This document shows positions 8,010 through 16,610 of a stretch of DNA of 51,276 bases, one piece after another (position 1 is the first letter of the stretch; every line of letters begins with the position of its first letter). The translations under genes were made by a program, and so were the position numbers. The stretch spans positions 1 through 51,276 of the forward strand of contig CAIVVZ010000322.1 in assembly GCA_903909505.1 (NCBI GenBank), given 5' to 3'. This DNA comes from an uncultured Desulfobacteraceae bacterium (GTDB lineage: Bacteria > Desulfobacterota > Desulfobacteria > Desulfobacterales > Desulfatirhabdiaceae). The notes beneath the pieces are model-generated. The model was not told the DNA's origin. It made no database searches and saw only the letters and a list, made by a program, of their open reading frames with translations.

Positions 8010-9692
8010 CTATTGGGAAAAGGATTGGTGAACATAACGTCTATCACCTGCTTGTGATTGATTCAATATATTGTCAACTCTTATTACGAAATCTTCCAGA
8101 TTAAACGGTTTATACAGGATATCAATAAATCCGAATTCAGAAATATCCCCTATCAGCGGATGGCCTTCATGGCCGGTAATCATCATGATTTTCATATCCG
8201 ACAATACCGGATCTTTTTTTAAAACCCGGCAGACCTCAATCCCATTCATTTCGGGCATGAACAAATCCATGACCAAAAGATCAGGCCGGGAAGACCCTAT
8301 ACGGATGCAGGCTTCAATGCCATTGGAAGCTTCCTCCACAATGTAGGAACGCCGCTGAACCAGAACTTCCCGTAACATCTCGCGGATCGTTGCATCGTCA
8401 TCCACAACCATGATGCGAAACGGCTTATGCTTTAATACAGATGGCAAAAGAACATGAAATGTGGTGCCTTTTCCCGGACGGCTCTCAAACGTTATGGTTC
8501 CGTCATGCGACTTGATGAGATTATAGGATACGGATAGTCCGAGTCCGGTTCCCCCTTTTTCCTGTTTATCGGTTATAAAAGGGTCAAAGAGTTTGCCGGC
8601 AATGGCCGGATTAACCCCTTTTCCATTGTCCGATACCGATATTCGGATATCACCATCCTGGGGCTGAAGCCTTGTGGATATCCGGATCTTTCCACTATCG
8701 TGTTCAATGGCCTGCGCCGCATTGATGATCAAGTTCAGGATGACTTGTTCAATATTCTGGAGATTTCCCGATATGGTGGGAAGCTCGTTTTGCAGATCTA
8801 GATCGATTTCGACATTCAGTTTTCGCAAGGTTGACTGTGAAAGCCGTATGGCGTTGTCAACAGCAAGATTGATCTGAAGCGGAATTTTCTCCGACTGTGC
8901 CGAGAATCTTGAAAAACTTTTCAGCCCGGTCACAATCGTGGCCACCCGCTTTGCGGCCATGTCCATATCGGAAATGAGCTGCATCAGATGATTGTTTATA
9001 AAATCAGTCCGCAGGCCCCCATACTTTCGCTGGGGATACAGGACAGCCTGATCATTGAGAATTGGAAGGATATCGTGCCATATTTTTTCCAGAAGAGGGA
9101 TATTGTACATGATCAGGTTGATCGGATTATTGATTTCATGGGCCACCCCGGCTATCAGCGCTCCCAGTGCCTCCATTTTCTGCGCCTGATACAATTGACT
9201 CAACAACTGACTGCGATCCGTAATATCCTGAATGGTTTCAATGGCGCCGATGATTTTACCGCCGGGTTCCCGAATAGCCGCGGCTACAAAATAGATGTTG
9301 CGTTTCTCCCCCTGAATGACCAGTTCGTCCGAGGCTTCATAGGCATCGGGCATATTGGCGCTTTGGGTAAGATTCTTTTTATCATACCACCGTCGCATGG
9401 CGCTTTCATCCATGTCCAAAACCAGATCCGCCAGAAGCGGCCGGTACTGTCCACTGTAAAATATCCGGGAATCCACGGGGTGGTTCATTACCTTTTCTCT
9501 GGATACTCCGGTCAGAATTTCGCAGGCATGGTTCCATATTACCACAAGATGCTCTTTGTTAATGACGAATGTGGATATAGGATTTCCATCCATTAAGGAT
9601 GAAAGACAATTGCCTTCAAAATTAAGGCAATTGTCCTGATTTTCTATCCTGGCAACAGGAACCGGATTTAAATTTTCCGGGGAATGGGGCAT
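8010..9692 (-). CDS. Hybrid PAS histidine kinase with C-terminal receiver
   Basis: A 560-residue soluble sensor kinase. A PAS domain (about 30-160) is followed by a dimerisation domain with H185 in AGVAHEINNP, then an ATP-binding domain with an N box (NLIINAAQA), a G1 box (DNGKGV) and a G2 box (GGTGLGLSVS). A receiver domain (about 426-545) follows, with acceptor D476 in LLVMDLFMP. There is no membrane segment, so it senses something in the cytoplasm. It lies immediately upstream of the NtrC-type regulator and should feed phosphate to it, possibly after intramolecular transfer. The initiation codon sits about 50 bases downstream of a plausible promoter. Confidence 0.93.
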   Translation of the reverse strand: MPHSPENLNPVPVARIENQDNCLNFEGNCLSSLMDGNPISTFVINKEHLVVIWNHACEILTGVSREKVMNHPVDSRIFYSGQYRPLLADLVLDMDESAMRRWYDKKNLTQSANMPDAYEASDELVIQGEKRNIYFVAAAIREPGGKIIGAIETIQDITDRSQLLSQLYQAQKMEALGALIAGVAHEINNPINLIMYNIPLLEKIWHDILPILNDQAVLYPQRKYGGLRTDFINNHLMQLISDMDMAAKRVATIVTGLKSFSRFSAQSEKIPLQINLAVDNAIRLSQSTLRKLNVEIDLDLQNELPTISGNLQNIEQVILNLIINAAQAIEHDSGKIRISTRLQPQDGDIRISVSDNGKGVNPAIAGKLFDPFITDKQEKGGTGLGLSVSYNLIKSHDGTITFESRPGKGTTFHVLLPSVLKHKPFRIMVVDDDATIREMLREVLVQRRSYIVEEASNGIEACIRIGSSRPDLLVMDLFMPEMNGIEVCRVLKKDPVLSDMKIMMITGHEGHPLIGDISEFGFIDILYKPFNLEDFVIRVDNILNQSQAGDRRYVHQSFSQ

Positions 9693-9737
9693 GACCGATA
9701 CTCCTCATAAAAGAGTGCAATAAAATCATTTTTTGAT

Positions 9738-9764
9738 ATTATAACATATAGTTTTTCAAATCAA
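9738..9764 (-). promoter_or_regulatory. Candidate sigma-70 promoter for the hybrid kinase gene
   Basis: On the minus strand, TTGATT (9759-9764) and TATAAT (9738-9743) are separated by 15 bases, a slightly short spacing, about 46 bases upstream of the kinase ATG. The -10 box is perfect. It rests on consensus matching in an AT-rich region, so a chance match is possible. Confidence 0.35.
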
Positions 9765-9867
9765 CCCCATAGAGACGCCATTTCAAATCTACATTTTTGA
9801 GTTACCACTGTCAGGGACTTTCTTAACCGCCTATTATTCAGCCTCAATAGTAGCTGAGCTTTTTTTC

Positions 9868-9894
9868 TCAAGTTTTCGTTCGAACTGCCGATAC
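9868..9894 (+). promoter_or_regulatory. Sigma-28 (FliA) promoter of the chemoreceptor gene
   Basis: TCAAGTTT (9868-9875), an 11-base spacer and GCCGATAC (9887-9894) match the flagellar sigma-28 consensus TAAAGTTT-N11-GCCGATAA at 14 of 16 positions with exact spacing. It points at the methyl-accepting protein gene 117 bases downstream. A fliA gene lies in this window at 34987-35748, so the receptor is likely a late-class flagellar gene. Confidence 0.75.
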
Positions 9895-10011
9895 ACATAC
9901 CAAACAGCCTTCGAATTTCCCTGGCAAAGCAGCAACCTCATAATTGTTTATTAATTATAACATATTAATATTATTAATAATTACATTAATTTCCAACAGG
10001 GGAAGAACAAC

Positions 10012-11928
10012 ATGAAAAAGAGAAGTCTAAATTTTAAACTTCTTGCAGGTGGCACTTTGTGCGTGCTGCCGCTTCTATCATTTGCTATTTTTTCGGACAT
10101 CCAGTTGTCCAAAGATCTGAAAGCGATGAATGAACAAAGCACGGTAAACATCGCCAAAAGCCTGTCCAGCTTAACCCAGATGGCGCTGCAGGAAGAAATC
10201 AAGCTTGCCAAGGATCTGGCGGTGGGAAACACCACCATCGATGTGGCTGCCAAGGTAGCTGAAGCCGGCATTTCGGGTTCAGCTACGGACATTCAGCGGC
10301 TGGAACGAAAACTGGTCAATACCATGAAGCAGATCGGGGAAAACTATGAAAGCATCATCGTCTGCAATACGGAAGGCATCGTTTTCGCCGACAGCGTGGG
10401 CGGAGGCAATAAAGGAATTTCCATAAAGGAGCGGCCCTATTTTCAGGATGCCAAAGCCAACAAAATCACTATATCCAGCCCTGTGAAGTCCAAAAAAACC
10501 GGATATCCGGTAGTTCCCATCTGCGTACCGGTTTTCTCTTCTTCGGGACAGTTCATCGGCGCCCTGGCAATTATCCTCAAAACCGATTTTCTGTCTGAAA
10601 AGATACTGGCCGTCAAAGTCGGAAAGACAGGATATCCCTTCATGATAGATCGAAACGGCCTTACCATTGTCCATCCCAATCCCAAACATATTCTTGAACT
10701 CGATATGAAAACGATTAAAGAAATGAAGTCGATTGTGGATAAAATGATGGCACACCAGACCGGCGTTGAAGCCTATACCTTCGAAGGCATCGAAAAAACA
10801 GCCGGGTTTGCCCCAGTCGATTTGACCGGATGGAGCATTGGCATCACCGAGCCAACGGATGGATTGATGGAGATCGTCATTGCGCTAAGAAAGATCATGA
10901 TTCTCGTGTCTCTCTTCTTTCTTGGTATCACGCTGATTGCCATCTGGTTTTTCAGCCGCAGCATTTCAAAACCCATTTATCAGATCATTGAAAGGCTTAA
11001 TGAAGGCGCCGACCAGGTTGCCTCCGCGGCCGGCGAGGTGTCTTCCGCCAGCCAGACTCTGGCGGAAGGCTCATCGGAGCAGGCGGCATCCATCGAGGAA
11101 ACTTCCGCTTCACTGGAAGAGATGTCTTCCATGACCAAACAGAACGCCAACAATTCCGGTCAGGCCCATGCCCTGATGAAGGAGGCTACGGCCAGTGTTC
11201 AGACGGCCTCGGCGTCCATGTCCGAGCTGACCTCTTCCATGGTCGATATTCTGAAAGCCAGCGACGAAACCTCGAAAATCATCAAAACAATTGACGAAAT
11301 TGCGTTTCAGACCAATCTTCTGGCTCTAAATGCGGCGGTTGAAGCGGCCAGGGCCGGAGAAGCCGGAGCCGGATTCGCCGTTGTGGCCGATGAGGTGAGA
11401 AATCTGGCGCTGCGGGCAGCCGAAGCCGCTAAAAACACCGCAAGCCTGATTGAGGGAACTTCCAAAAAAGTTCGGGAAGGCTCGGAGCATGTCAACCAGA
11501 GTAACGCGGTTTTCTCCCGTGTCGCGGAAAGCACCACCAAAATTAGGGATCTGATCAGTGAAATCGCGGCCGCTTCCAGCGAGCAGGCCAAGGGAATCGA
11601 AGAGGTGAATATCGCCGTTACCGAAATGGACAAGGTCACCCAGCAAAACGCGGCCACCGCCGAGGAATCCGCGTCCGCTTCGGAAGAAATGAATGCCCAG
11701 GCAGAGCAGATGAAGGGCATGGTAAATGACCTGGTTGCCCTGATCAGCGGCGATACCGCGACGCAACTCAAACGGCCCCAGACCCGTGCCCCCAAAACGC
11801 CGAAGTCGATCCGTCCGTCAATAAATCCCAAAAATCTTCCATCAAAAGAAACCCGGTTCCCACTGAAAAAGGAAGTGCATCCGGATGAGATCATTCCTTT
11901 TAACGAAAAGGATTTTAAGGATTTTTAA
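10012..11928 (+). CDS. Methyl-accepting chemotaxis protein with Cache sensor
   Basis: A 638-residue membrane chemoreceptor. TM1 lies at about residues 8-30. A periplasmic Cache-type domain (about 35-280) contains [15 protein letters not shown] and [12 protein letters not shown] segments. TM2 lies at about 290-315, followed by a short linker and the methyl-accepting signalling domain (about 340-590). The highly conserved hairpin tip is present ([20 protein letters not shown] and [15 protein letters not shown]). Periplasmic ligand binding should control CheA through CheW. No C-terminal CheR-tether pentapeptide is present. A GGGG ribosome-binding site precedes the ATG. A cheW gene lies downstream beyond a broken kinase gene. 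Confidence 0.96.
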   Translation: MKKRSLNFKLLAGGTLCVLPLLSFAIFSDIQLSKDLKAMNEQSTVNIAKSLSSLTQMALQEEIKLAKDLAVGNTTIDVAAKVAEAGISGSATDIQRLERKLVNTMKQIGENYESIIVCNTEGIVFADSVGGGNKGISIKERPYFQDAKANKITISSPVKSKKTGYPVVPICVPVFSSSGQFIGALAIILKTDFLSEKILAVKVGKTGYPFMIDRNGLTIVHPNPKHILELDMKTIKEMKSIVDKMMAHQTGVEAYTFEGIEKTAGFAPVDLTGWSIGITEPTDGLMEIVIALRKIMILVSLFFLGITLIAIWFFSRSISKPIYQIIERLNEGADQVASAAGEVSSASQTLAEGSSEQAASIEETSASLEEMSSMTKQNANNSGQAHALMKEATASVQTASASMSELTSSMVDILKASDETSKIIKTIDEIAFQTNLLALNAAVEAARAGEAGAGFAVVADEVRNLALRAAEAAKNTASLIEGTSKKVREGSEHVNQSNAVFSRVAESTTKIRDLISEIAAASSEQAKGIEEVNIAVTEMDKVTQQNAATAEESASASEEMNAQAEQMKGMVNDLVALISGDTATQLKRPQTRAPKTPKSIRPSINPKNLPSKETRFPLKKEVHPDEIIPFNEKDFKDF

Positions 11929-11999
11929 CATTCACAGCACCTTACAGCGCAACAGATCTTGAAGGTTGTTCCGCGCAAAGATGCATAAAAGTCAGGATT

Positions 12000-12038
12000 G
12001 CAGATCAGGTTAAGACCGAATGGCGCTACCTGATCTGC
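12000..12038 (+). terminator. Stem-loop downstream of the chemoreceptor gene
   Basis: GCAGATCAGGT (12000-12010) and ACCTGATCTGC (12028-12038) form a perfect 11-base-pair stem with a 17-base loop, 70 bases after the receptor stop codon. The downstream sequence is pyrimidine-rich but lacks a clean T-run, so it may be a weak terminator or an mRNA-end stabiliser. Confidence 0.45.
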
Positions 12039-12086
12039 TGGATTCTGACTTCTGTTTTCTGACAGGTTTCATACGAAGGTATCCAT

Positions 12087-13418
12087 ATGACAGCGGATGA
12101 CAGTCGATCACATCCTCATTTAAATGAAACACAGCGCTTGTGCCAGCGGATTGCCGAGCTTGAAGCATCCGTTGAGCAACTGGTCAAAAAGGAAGAGCGG
12201 TTTCAGGAATCCTGCCTTCGAATGGATGCCATCGTCAACAAACTGCCGGACATTGTTTATCGTCTCGACTCCAGTGGAACCTTTGAATTTATCAATCAGG
12301 CCATAACTGCGTATGGATACTCCCCGAATGAATTGAAAGGCACTTATGTAACGGATCGGGTGCATCCGGACGACTGGGAAAAAGTCAGTTTTCACATCAT
12401 TGAGAGAAGCACGGAGGAAAGAAGCACTCGGGATTTTGAGGTGATGCTGCTCCCTCGCGGCCAAAAAATTATTCCTTCAACTTACACTTTCAGGTTTTTA
12501 CACAAAACAGGGATATTTTTCTGGATGCAGGCCCATTCGGTCCGAATCGAATGGGAAGGCAATCCTGCGACATTAACCCTGTTACGGGATATTATCGAAC
12601 AAAAGAAACTGGAGGCTCAACTGCTTCAAACCCAGAAAATGGAAGCCATTGGAAACCTGGCGGGCGGCATTGCGCATGACTTTAACAATATTCTTCAAGC
12701 CATATCCGGATACGCTCAGATTCTGGCCATGAGCAAAACCGATTCAGACCCTGAATTCCGAAAACTGGAAATGATTCTGCGATCCACCCAGCGGGGCAGC
12801 GAACTGATCAAACGATTGCTGACTTTCAGCCTAAAACTCGAAAGCAAATTAATGCCGTTGAACATCAACTCGGAAGTGCATCAGGTATGCAATATCCTTG
12901 AACGCACCATCCCCAAGATGATTCTCATCAAACTTGATCTGGAAGAACCCATTCATAACATCAATGCCGATACGGTTCAGATTGAGCAGATCATGATGAA
13001 TATCAGCGTTAATGCAAGAGACGCCATGCCTGAAGGCGGAGAATTGACATTTTCCACACGAAATATTTACCTGAATGATCAGTTTTGCAATATCCTTATC
13101 GGTGCTCGTCCCGCACATTACGCTCTTTTAACCATTTCAGATACCGGAGTCGGCATCGATAGTGACACGCTCACTCACATTTTTGAACCGTTTTACACCA
13201 CAAAAAAACCCGGCAACTGAACCGGCCTTGGACTGGCGATGGTATATGGCATTGTAAAAAACCATAACGGCTACATTCTCTGTCAAAGTGAAAAAGGCCA
13301 GGGAACCACATTTCAGATTTATTTCCCCGTTATCGAAGAAGAACGGATGCATCGTCAGGACAATAGCCGGCTGGAAACGATCCCCAATGGTCAGGGCATC
13401 CATCCGCAAACCGTTTGA
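12087..13418 (+). pseudogene. PAS histidine kinase interrupted by an in-frame TGA
   Basis: The frame encodes a short coiled coil, a PAS domain (about 45-175) and a kinase core with H197 in LAGGIAHDFNN, an N box (MNISVNARDAMPEGG) and a G1 box (ISDTGVGID). It reaches FEPFYTTKKPGN and then stops at TGA (13218-13220, codon 378). The frame continues directly with [19 protein letters not shown] and a normal kinase end to TGA at 13416-13418. The stop replaces the glycine of the GxGLGL ATP-lid box, a single-base change from GGA. A product ending at 13220 would lack the last part of the ATP domain and should be inactive. It is most likely a recent nonsense mutation or a sequencing error; selenocysteine at this glycine makes little sense. 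Confidence 0.85.
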
Positions 13419-13473
13419 CATGAAAATACTTTTGATGCGAACATATATTGTTTTGGACAACAATCGTTTAAAT

Positions 13474-13491
13474 CTCCCCCGCAGAGGGGGG
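13474..13491. repeat. GC-rich hairpin between the kinase and cheW
   Basis: CTCCCCC and GGGGGG arms flank a GCAGA loop. The hairpin lies between the end of the kinase frame and cheW. No T-run follows, so it is not an obvious terminator. It could be an mRNA processing or stability element or a short dispersed repeat. Confidence 0.4.
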
Positions 13492-13558
13492 AAACCGGAA
13501 TTCAAGGCCGTATTGAGTCTATCATAAATATCACAAAACCGAGTTGGGAGAATCATGC

Positions 13559-14077
13559 ATGCAAAATGACACTACAAGATCACTAGATAAGGCGTTATCA
13601 ACCATTACCAACCGCGAGGGGAAATATCTGACATTTATGCTTGCTAGCGAAGACTATGGCATCGGAATACTTAAAATCAAGGAAATCATTGGAATGATGC
13701 CGATCACTTCGGTTCCCCAAACCCCTTCCTTTGTCAAGGGAGTGGTTAATTTACGGGGAAAGGTTATTCCGGTTGTGGATCTACGTTTGAAATTCGGAAT
13801 GCCGGCCATCGACTACACGGAAAGAACCTGCATTATCGTGGTTGAGATCTCCGGTCAAACCGGCGCCATCAAAATCGGCATTGTTGTGGATGCCGTTTCC
13901 GAGGTTCTCAATATCAAAGGAGAAGACATTGAAAATACGCCTGCCTTTGGAACCCGCGTTAATATCGATTATATTCTGGGCATGGCAAAAATGGGGGGCA
14001 GCGTCAAGATTCTCCTGGACATTGACAAGGTATTGAGCACGCAGGACATTGCAAGTCTTGAAAAAGGTGCTTCATAA
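13559..14077 (+). CDS. cheW: Chemotaxis coupling protein CheW
   Basis: A 172-residue CheW that bridges chemoreceptors and CheA at the receptor array. It consists of one CheW/SH3-like double barrel, with FMLASEDYGIGILKIKEIIG, then ITSVPQTPSFVKGVVNLRGK, VIPVVDLRLKFG and IGIVVDAVSEVLNI, all typical. The ATG at 13559 is preceded by GGGAG at about 13547. A TTG at 13544 would only add a few residues that overlap the ribosome-binding site, so it was rejected. The gene sits behind the receptor and broken kinase genes and is separate from the main che cluster. Confidence 0.95.
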   Translation: MQNDTTRSLDKALSTITNREGKYLTFMLASEDYGIGILKIKEIIGMMPITSVPQTPSFVKGVVNLRGKVIPVVDLRLKFGMPAIDYTERTCIIVVEISGQTGAIKIGIVVDAVSEVLNIKGEDIENTPAFGTRVNIDYILGMAKMGGSVKILLDIDKVLSTQDIASLEKGAS

Positions 14078-14185
14078 CCGTAGGTGATCGAAGAGCAGAA
14101 ATGATCATTCTGAGACACACTACACTTACAGGATATGGAAATTCGTCCTGCAGGCATCCCTCAAATCAAAGACACGGAGGTCTTG

Positions 14186-14413
14186 ATGAAAACCATGTAC
14201 CCGATATGGTTTCTGTATAGCAACCATCACAAAAAACCCGATTCTCTTTCTGCTTTGCATTCTGGCGATAAAGTGAGTTATGCTGGAAGGATCGCGATGA
14301 TTTCTCACAAGTTGATCTACGAATCGACGGCAAATGATGTTTTCTGGATTCTCTATTCTAATATGCCGGGGAAAAAGCAGTTGGCCAGAGTATCCGAAGA
14401 TTGCAGCCAATAA
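14186..14413 (+). CDS. Small hypothetical protein
   Basis: A 75-residue frame starting MKTMYPIWFLYSNHHKK. It is supported mainly by a strong GGAGG ribosome-binding site (14176-14180) five bases before the ATG. I recognise no domain and no clear signal peptide or membrane segment; the protein is basic with several Tyr and Trp residues. It lies between cheW and the convergent small Cys-rich gene. The opposite strand is also open here, which lowers confidence. It may be a genuine small gene or decayed sequence. The rest of 14414-14550 holds nothing I can support beyond a 21-codon frame. Confidence 0.35.
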   Translation: MKTMYPIWFLYSNHHKKPDSLSALHSGDKVSYAGRIAMISHKLIYESTANDVFWILYSNMPGKKQLARVSEDCSQ

Positions 14414-14550
14414 TGACATCAACGCTGTCAACCGCTATCGCAGGAAGCCAATCTTCTTGGAATCAAAGGAACCGGAATGAAAAACAGTGCGGGTATCGAT
14501 TCTTTTTGGCTTGATGTGAGTAACGCACGGGCAGTATTATAAAATGTGGC

Positions 14551-14739
14551 TTAACGTGCGGAAGATGGCAGCTTATCCTTTTTGACGAACAACAGGCAGG
14601 GTTTTCCAGATGAATTCCGTTCCACTACCCTGCCGGGAATTTCCTGGCTTTTAAAACAGAACGCCTTACATCCATGAGGCTGAATCTTATCCCATGTAAT
14701 ATAGTAATGCCTGCAGTATTGACAGTCAGCTACCGTCAT
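14551..14739 (-). CDS. Small Cys-rich conserved protein
   Basis: A 62-residue protein with CQYCRHYYITWD near the start, HGCKAFCFKSQEIPGRVV in the middle and SGKPCLLF near the end. It resembles a family of very short Cys-rich proteins found in Desulfobacterota, sometimes annotated as uracil-DNA glycosylase-like without evidence of such activity. The spaced Cys and His residues suggest a small zinc site. Its ATG overlaps the stop of the degenerate cheD by four bases (ATGA), so the two are translationally coupled. Function is unknown; the link to motility is contextual. Confidence 0.7.
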   Translation of the reverse strand: MTVADCQYCRHYYITWDKIQPHGCKAFCFKSQEIPGRVVERNSSGKPCLLFVKKDKLPSSAR

Positions 14740-15254
14740 GGGGTTCTGTCATCCTCATAAGGATACCAATCCGACTTTCGGAGTTTTTCAACCTTTAACA
14801 CAGCGATTTCGTTGGTATGGGTGGAATACACAATCTTGCGCCCCTTGCTTCCCCCAATGTCCTCCGATGTCACGGCAATTTTTTCTCTGGCCAGAATTCT
14901 GCGGGCGATTCGGACGTTTTCCTGTCCCATGTTCTGATGCGACAGCTCTGGGTTGTGAGCCCCGCCGACAATCTGCGCCTCAAGATTTTTGATTTTGGAA
15001 CCATCTTCCACCATCATGCGAATCAACGTCCAGACAGCCACATTTCCGAATCGGGTGGTTGTTTTTCCTTTTTCGCGGATCAGCGGAAGCTGAAAACTGT
15101 TCATTCCGCCCACTTTGCGTTTGCGGTCATACAAACAGACCGAAACACCGGACCCCACAACCGCGGAAATAACCGTCGGGCTTGTGGGCATGACCACAAA
15201 CCCGGGTTCCAGAAAATAATTTGTCGGTGTTAAGGCTTGAGAAGAATCATTCAT
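14736..15254 (-). CDS. cheD: CheD paralogue lacking the catalytic Cys and His
   Basis: A 172-residue CheD-fold protein, recognisable from VGSGVSVCLYDRKRKVGG, GGAHNPELSHQNMGQENV and SEDIGGSKGRKIVYSTHTNE. CheD normally deamidates chemoreceptor glutamines using Thr, Cys and His. Here those positions read S30, G36 (GSG in place of GSC) and S53 (GGMNS in place of GGMxH). It should not deamidate, but could still bind CheC/CheX-type proteins or receptors as a scaffold or decoy. A second CheD at 23596-24069 has the intact triad. The start overlaps the upstream gene by four bases, and the stop overlaps the small Cys-rich gene by four. Confidence 0.9.
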   Translation of the reverse strand: MNDSSQALTPTNYFLEPGFVVMPTSPTVISAVVGSGVSVCLYDRKRKVGGMNSFQLPLIREKGKTTTRFGNVAVWTLIRMMVEDGSKIKNLEAQIVGGAHNPELSHQNMGQENVRIARRILAREKIAVTSEDIGGSKGRKIVYSTHTNEIAVLKVEKLRKSDWYPYEDDRTP

Positions 15255-15718
15255 GGTTTTTTTCGACTATCGACAACAATCCCCATGTTATTCAGCATCT
15301 GCCAAGCTTTATCCCTTTCCGACTCGTTTCGGGAGCCTGATCCGGAGATAATGATGGCCTGAATAATATCATCGCCGATGCCTGCCCGCTTCAACTCGAT
15401 GATGTCAGCGACCGTTGTCAAGCTAACCGGCTTGACATCCTGCCCATATACCACCGGTGAGCGGTTTTTGAGGAACGAGCCCTCGGTGATCAGAATATGC
15501 AGCGTTTTATCCGAAAGCCTGGCCTGGGTCTTGAGATCAATCAGCTCCTGTACTGTAAAAGCGCAGGTTTCAATGATTTTTTCCCGGATAATGATTTCAA
15601 TCGTTTCACTCCCCATACCCGCCTTATTGAGCCGGAGAATGTCTTCGCCGCTGACCCCCCAACCCGTGCCCGCAAATATCAGAGAAAACCACAATACTAT
15701 CCAGAAAGCTCGACTCAC
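15251..15718 (-). CDS. Secreted protein with a duplicated helical motif
   Basis: A 155-residue protein with a clear signal peptide (MSRAFWIVLWFSLIFAGTG). The mature part contains a repeated helical motif: EDILRLNKAGMGSETIEIII near residue 25 and ADIIELKRAGIGDDIIQAII near residue 102, with a related VQELIDLKTQARLSDKTLHI in between. It is likely a periplasmic protein of three to four helix-turn-helix-like repeats. I do not recognise a named family. It lies between flgL and the degenerate cheD and overlaps the latter by four bases, which suggests a motility-linked role; that is inference. Confidence 0.75.
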   Translation of the reverse strand: MSRAFWIVLWFSLIFAGTGWGVSGEDILRLNKAGMGSETIEIIIREKIIETCAFTVQELIDLKTQARLSDKTLHILITEGSFLKNRSPVVYGQDVKPVSLTTVADIIELKRAGIGDDIIQAIIISGSGSRNESERDKAWQMLNNMGIVVDSRKKP

Positions 15719-15722
15719 CGGG

Positions 15723-16607
15723 CTACCTCAAATAATCCAGAAGGCTGGGTTGAATGATTTTGGAAGCCGAGGCCAGGGATGCCTGGAATGCGGATTGCTG
15801 AGCCGTCAGATCTGTTACGGCCTTAGTAAAATCCAAATCTTCCGTGTCGGATAACATTTGCTGGATGTTTGTTTTAAAGCCGTCCAAGTGGGTTTCAGTC
15901 GCATCCAGCCGATTCAGTCTAGCGCCAACATCCGCCCGCTCATTCACGATTTGAGCCTGGGATTGATCCAGGGCATCCAGTTGGCCGGAGATGGCAGTTG
16001 GGTCATTGGCCTCTAGCCCCTTGATCAGATCCGTTAAAACCAGAACCGGATCTACGGTACTGGCAAATGCCTGTTTACCGCTAACAGCCGTATCCAGAGT
16101 AACCCCGTCGCTGACGATTATCGGGAACCCGCCATCATCTCCCTGAAATCCAGCTTCCGGATTCAGGGGATCGTATGGCGGGGTATCGGTTTTTCGGCCC
16201 CCAAACAGATAGCGGTCATCCTGCTTAGTATTGGCCAATTGGATCAGTTGATCCCGAAGCTGCTTGGCTTCTCCGGCTGCAATTTGGCGGGTTTCCGGAC
16301 TGGCGGTTCCCGTTGTCTGCGACAGAGCCAGTTCCTTGGCCCGATTCAACAGATCGCCGATATCCGACAGCGTTGATTCACCCGTATCCAGACCGGATCG
16401 GGCACGAGAGACGTTACGGACATATTGATCAACCGAATCCAGGGTCTTACGGTAGTCCAGGGATTTTGCCATGCCAACCGGATCTTCCGATGCCTTGGTG
16501 AACCGTTTTCCAGATGAAATCTGGCTCTGGGTTTTCATGAGCTTTTCAGCATTATTCGACAAACTGTTATTGACCCTATCAGTCATCATCCTCTGGGTAA
16601 TCCGCAT
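15723..16607 (-). CDS. flgL: Flagellar hook-filament junction protein FlgL
   Basis: A 294-residue HAP3 protein that forms the second junction layer between hook and filament. The N-terminus MRITQRMMTDRVNNSLSNNA and the SSGKRFTKASEDPVGMAKSL region match flagellin-like D0/D1 domains. RYLFGGRKTDTPPY is the typical FlgL turn, and the C-terminal helix reads ASLASASKIIQPSLLDYLR. Export is by the flagellar type III system, so no signal peptide is expected. It starts three bases after motB, in the same transcription unit. Confidence 0.95.
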   Translation of the reverse strand: MRITQRMMTDRVNNSLSNNAEKLMKTQSQISSGKRFTKASEDPVGMAKSLDYRKTLDSVDQYVRNVSRARSGLDTGESTLSDIGDLLNRAKELALSQTTGTASPETRQIAAGEAKQLRDQLIQLANTKQDDRYLFGGRKTDTPPYDPLNPEAGFQGDDGGFPIIVSDGVTLDTAVSGKQAFASTVDPVLVLTDLIKGLEANDPTAISGQLDALDQSQAQIVNERADVGARLNRLDATETHLDGFKTNIQQMLSDTEDLDFTKAVTDLTAQQSAFQASLASASKIIQPSLLDYLR

Positions 16608-16610
16608 CGG

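Larger units (their letters stand above)
9693..10011. other. Divergent intergenic region, 319 bases
   Basis: This spacer separates the leftward hybrid kinase gene from the rightward chemoreceptor gene. It holds a sigma-70-like promoter toward the kinase and a sigma-28-like promoter toward the receptor. Bases 9938-9992 are almost pure A/T with short palindromes (ATTAATATTATTAAT type). I see no open frame of interest and no RNA gene. Confidence 0.6.

Noticed and set aside
13218..13220. TGA in the kinase gene as a selenocysteine codon
   Set aside because: The position is an ATP-lid glycine with no redox role, and no convincing hairpin follows immediately.
13419..13530. Possible remnant of a receiver domain after the interrupted kinase (MKILLMRTYIVLDNN)
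   Set aside because: The start only loosely resembles a receiver; no acceptor Asp or Lys region follows, so I cannot support it.
14126..14431. Minus-strand frame of 101 codons opposite the small hypothetical gene
   Set aside because: No ribosome-binding site or recognisable domain; the plus-strand frame has a strong GGAGG site.
14477..14542. A 21-codon frame (MKNSAGIDSFWLDVSNARAV) with AAAGGA upstream
   Set aside because: Too short to judge, with no domain or conserved neighbour; a chance frame is as likely.
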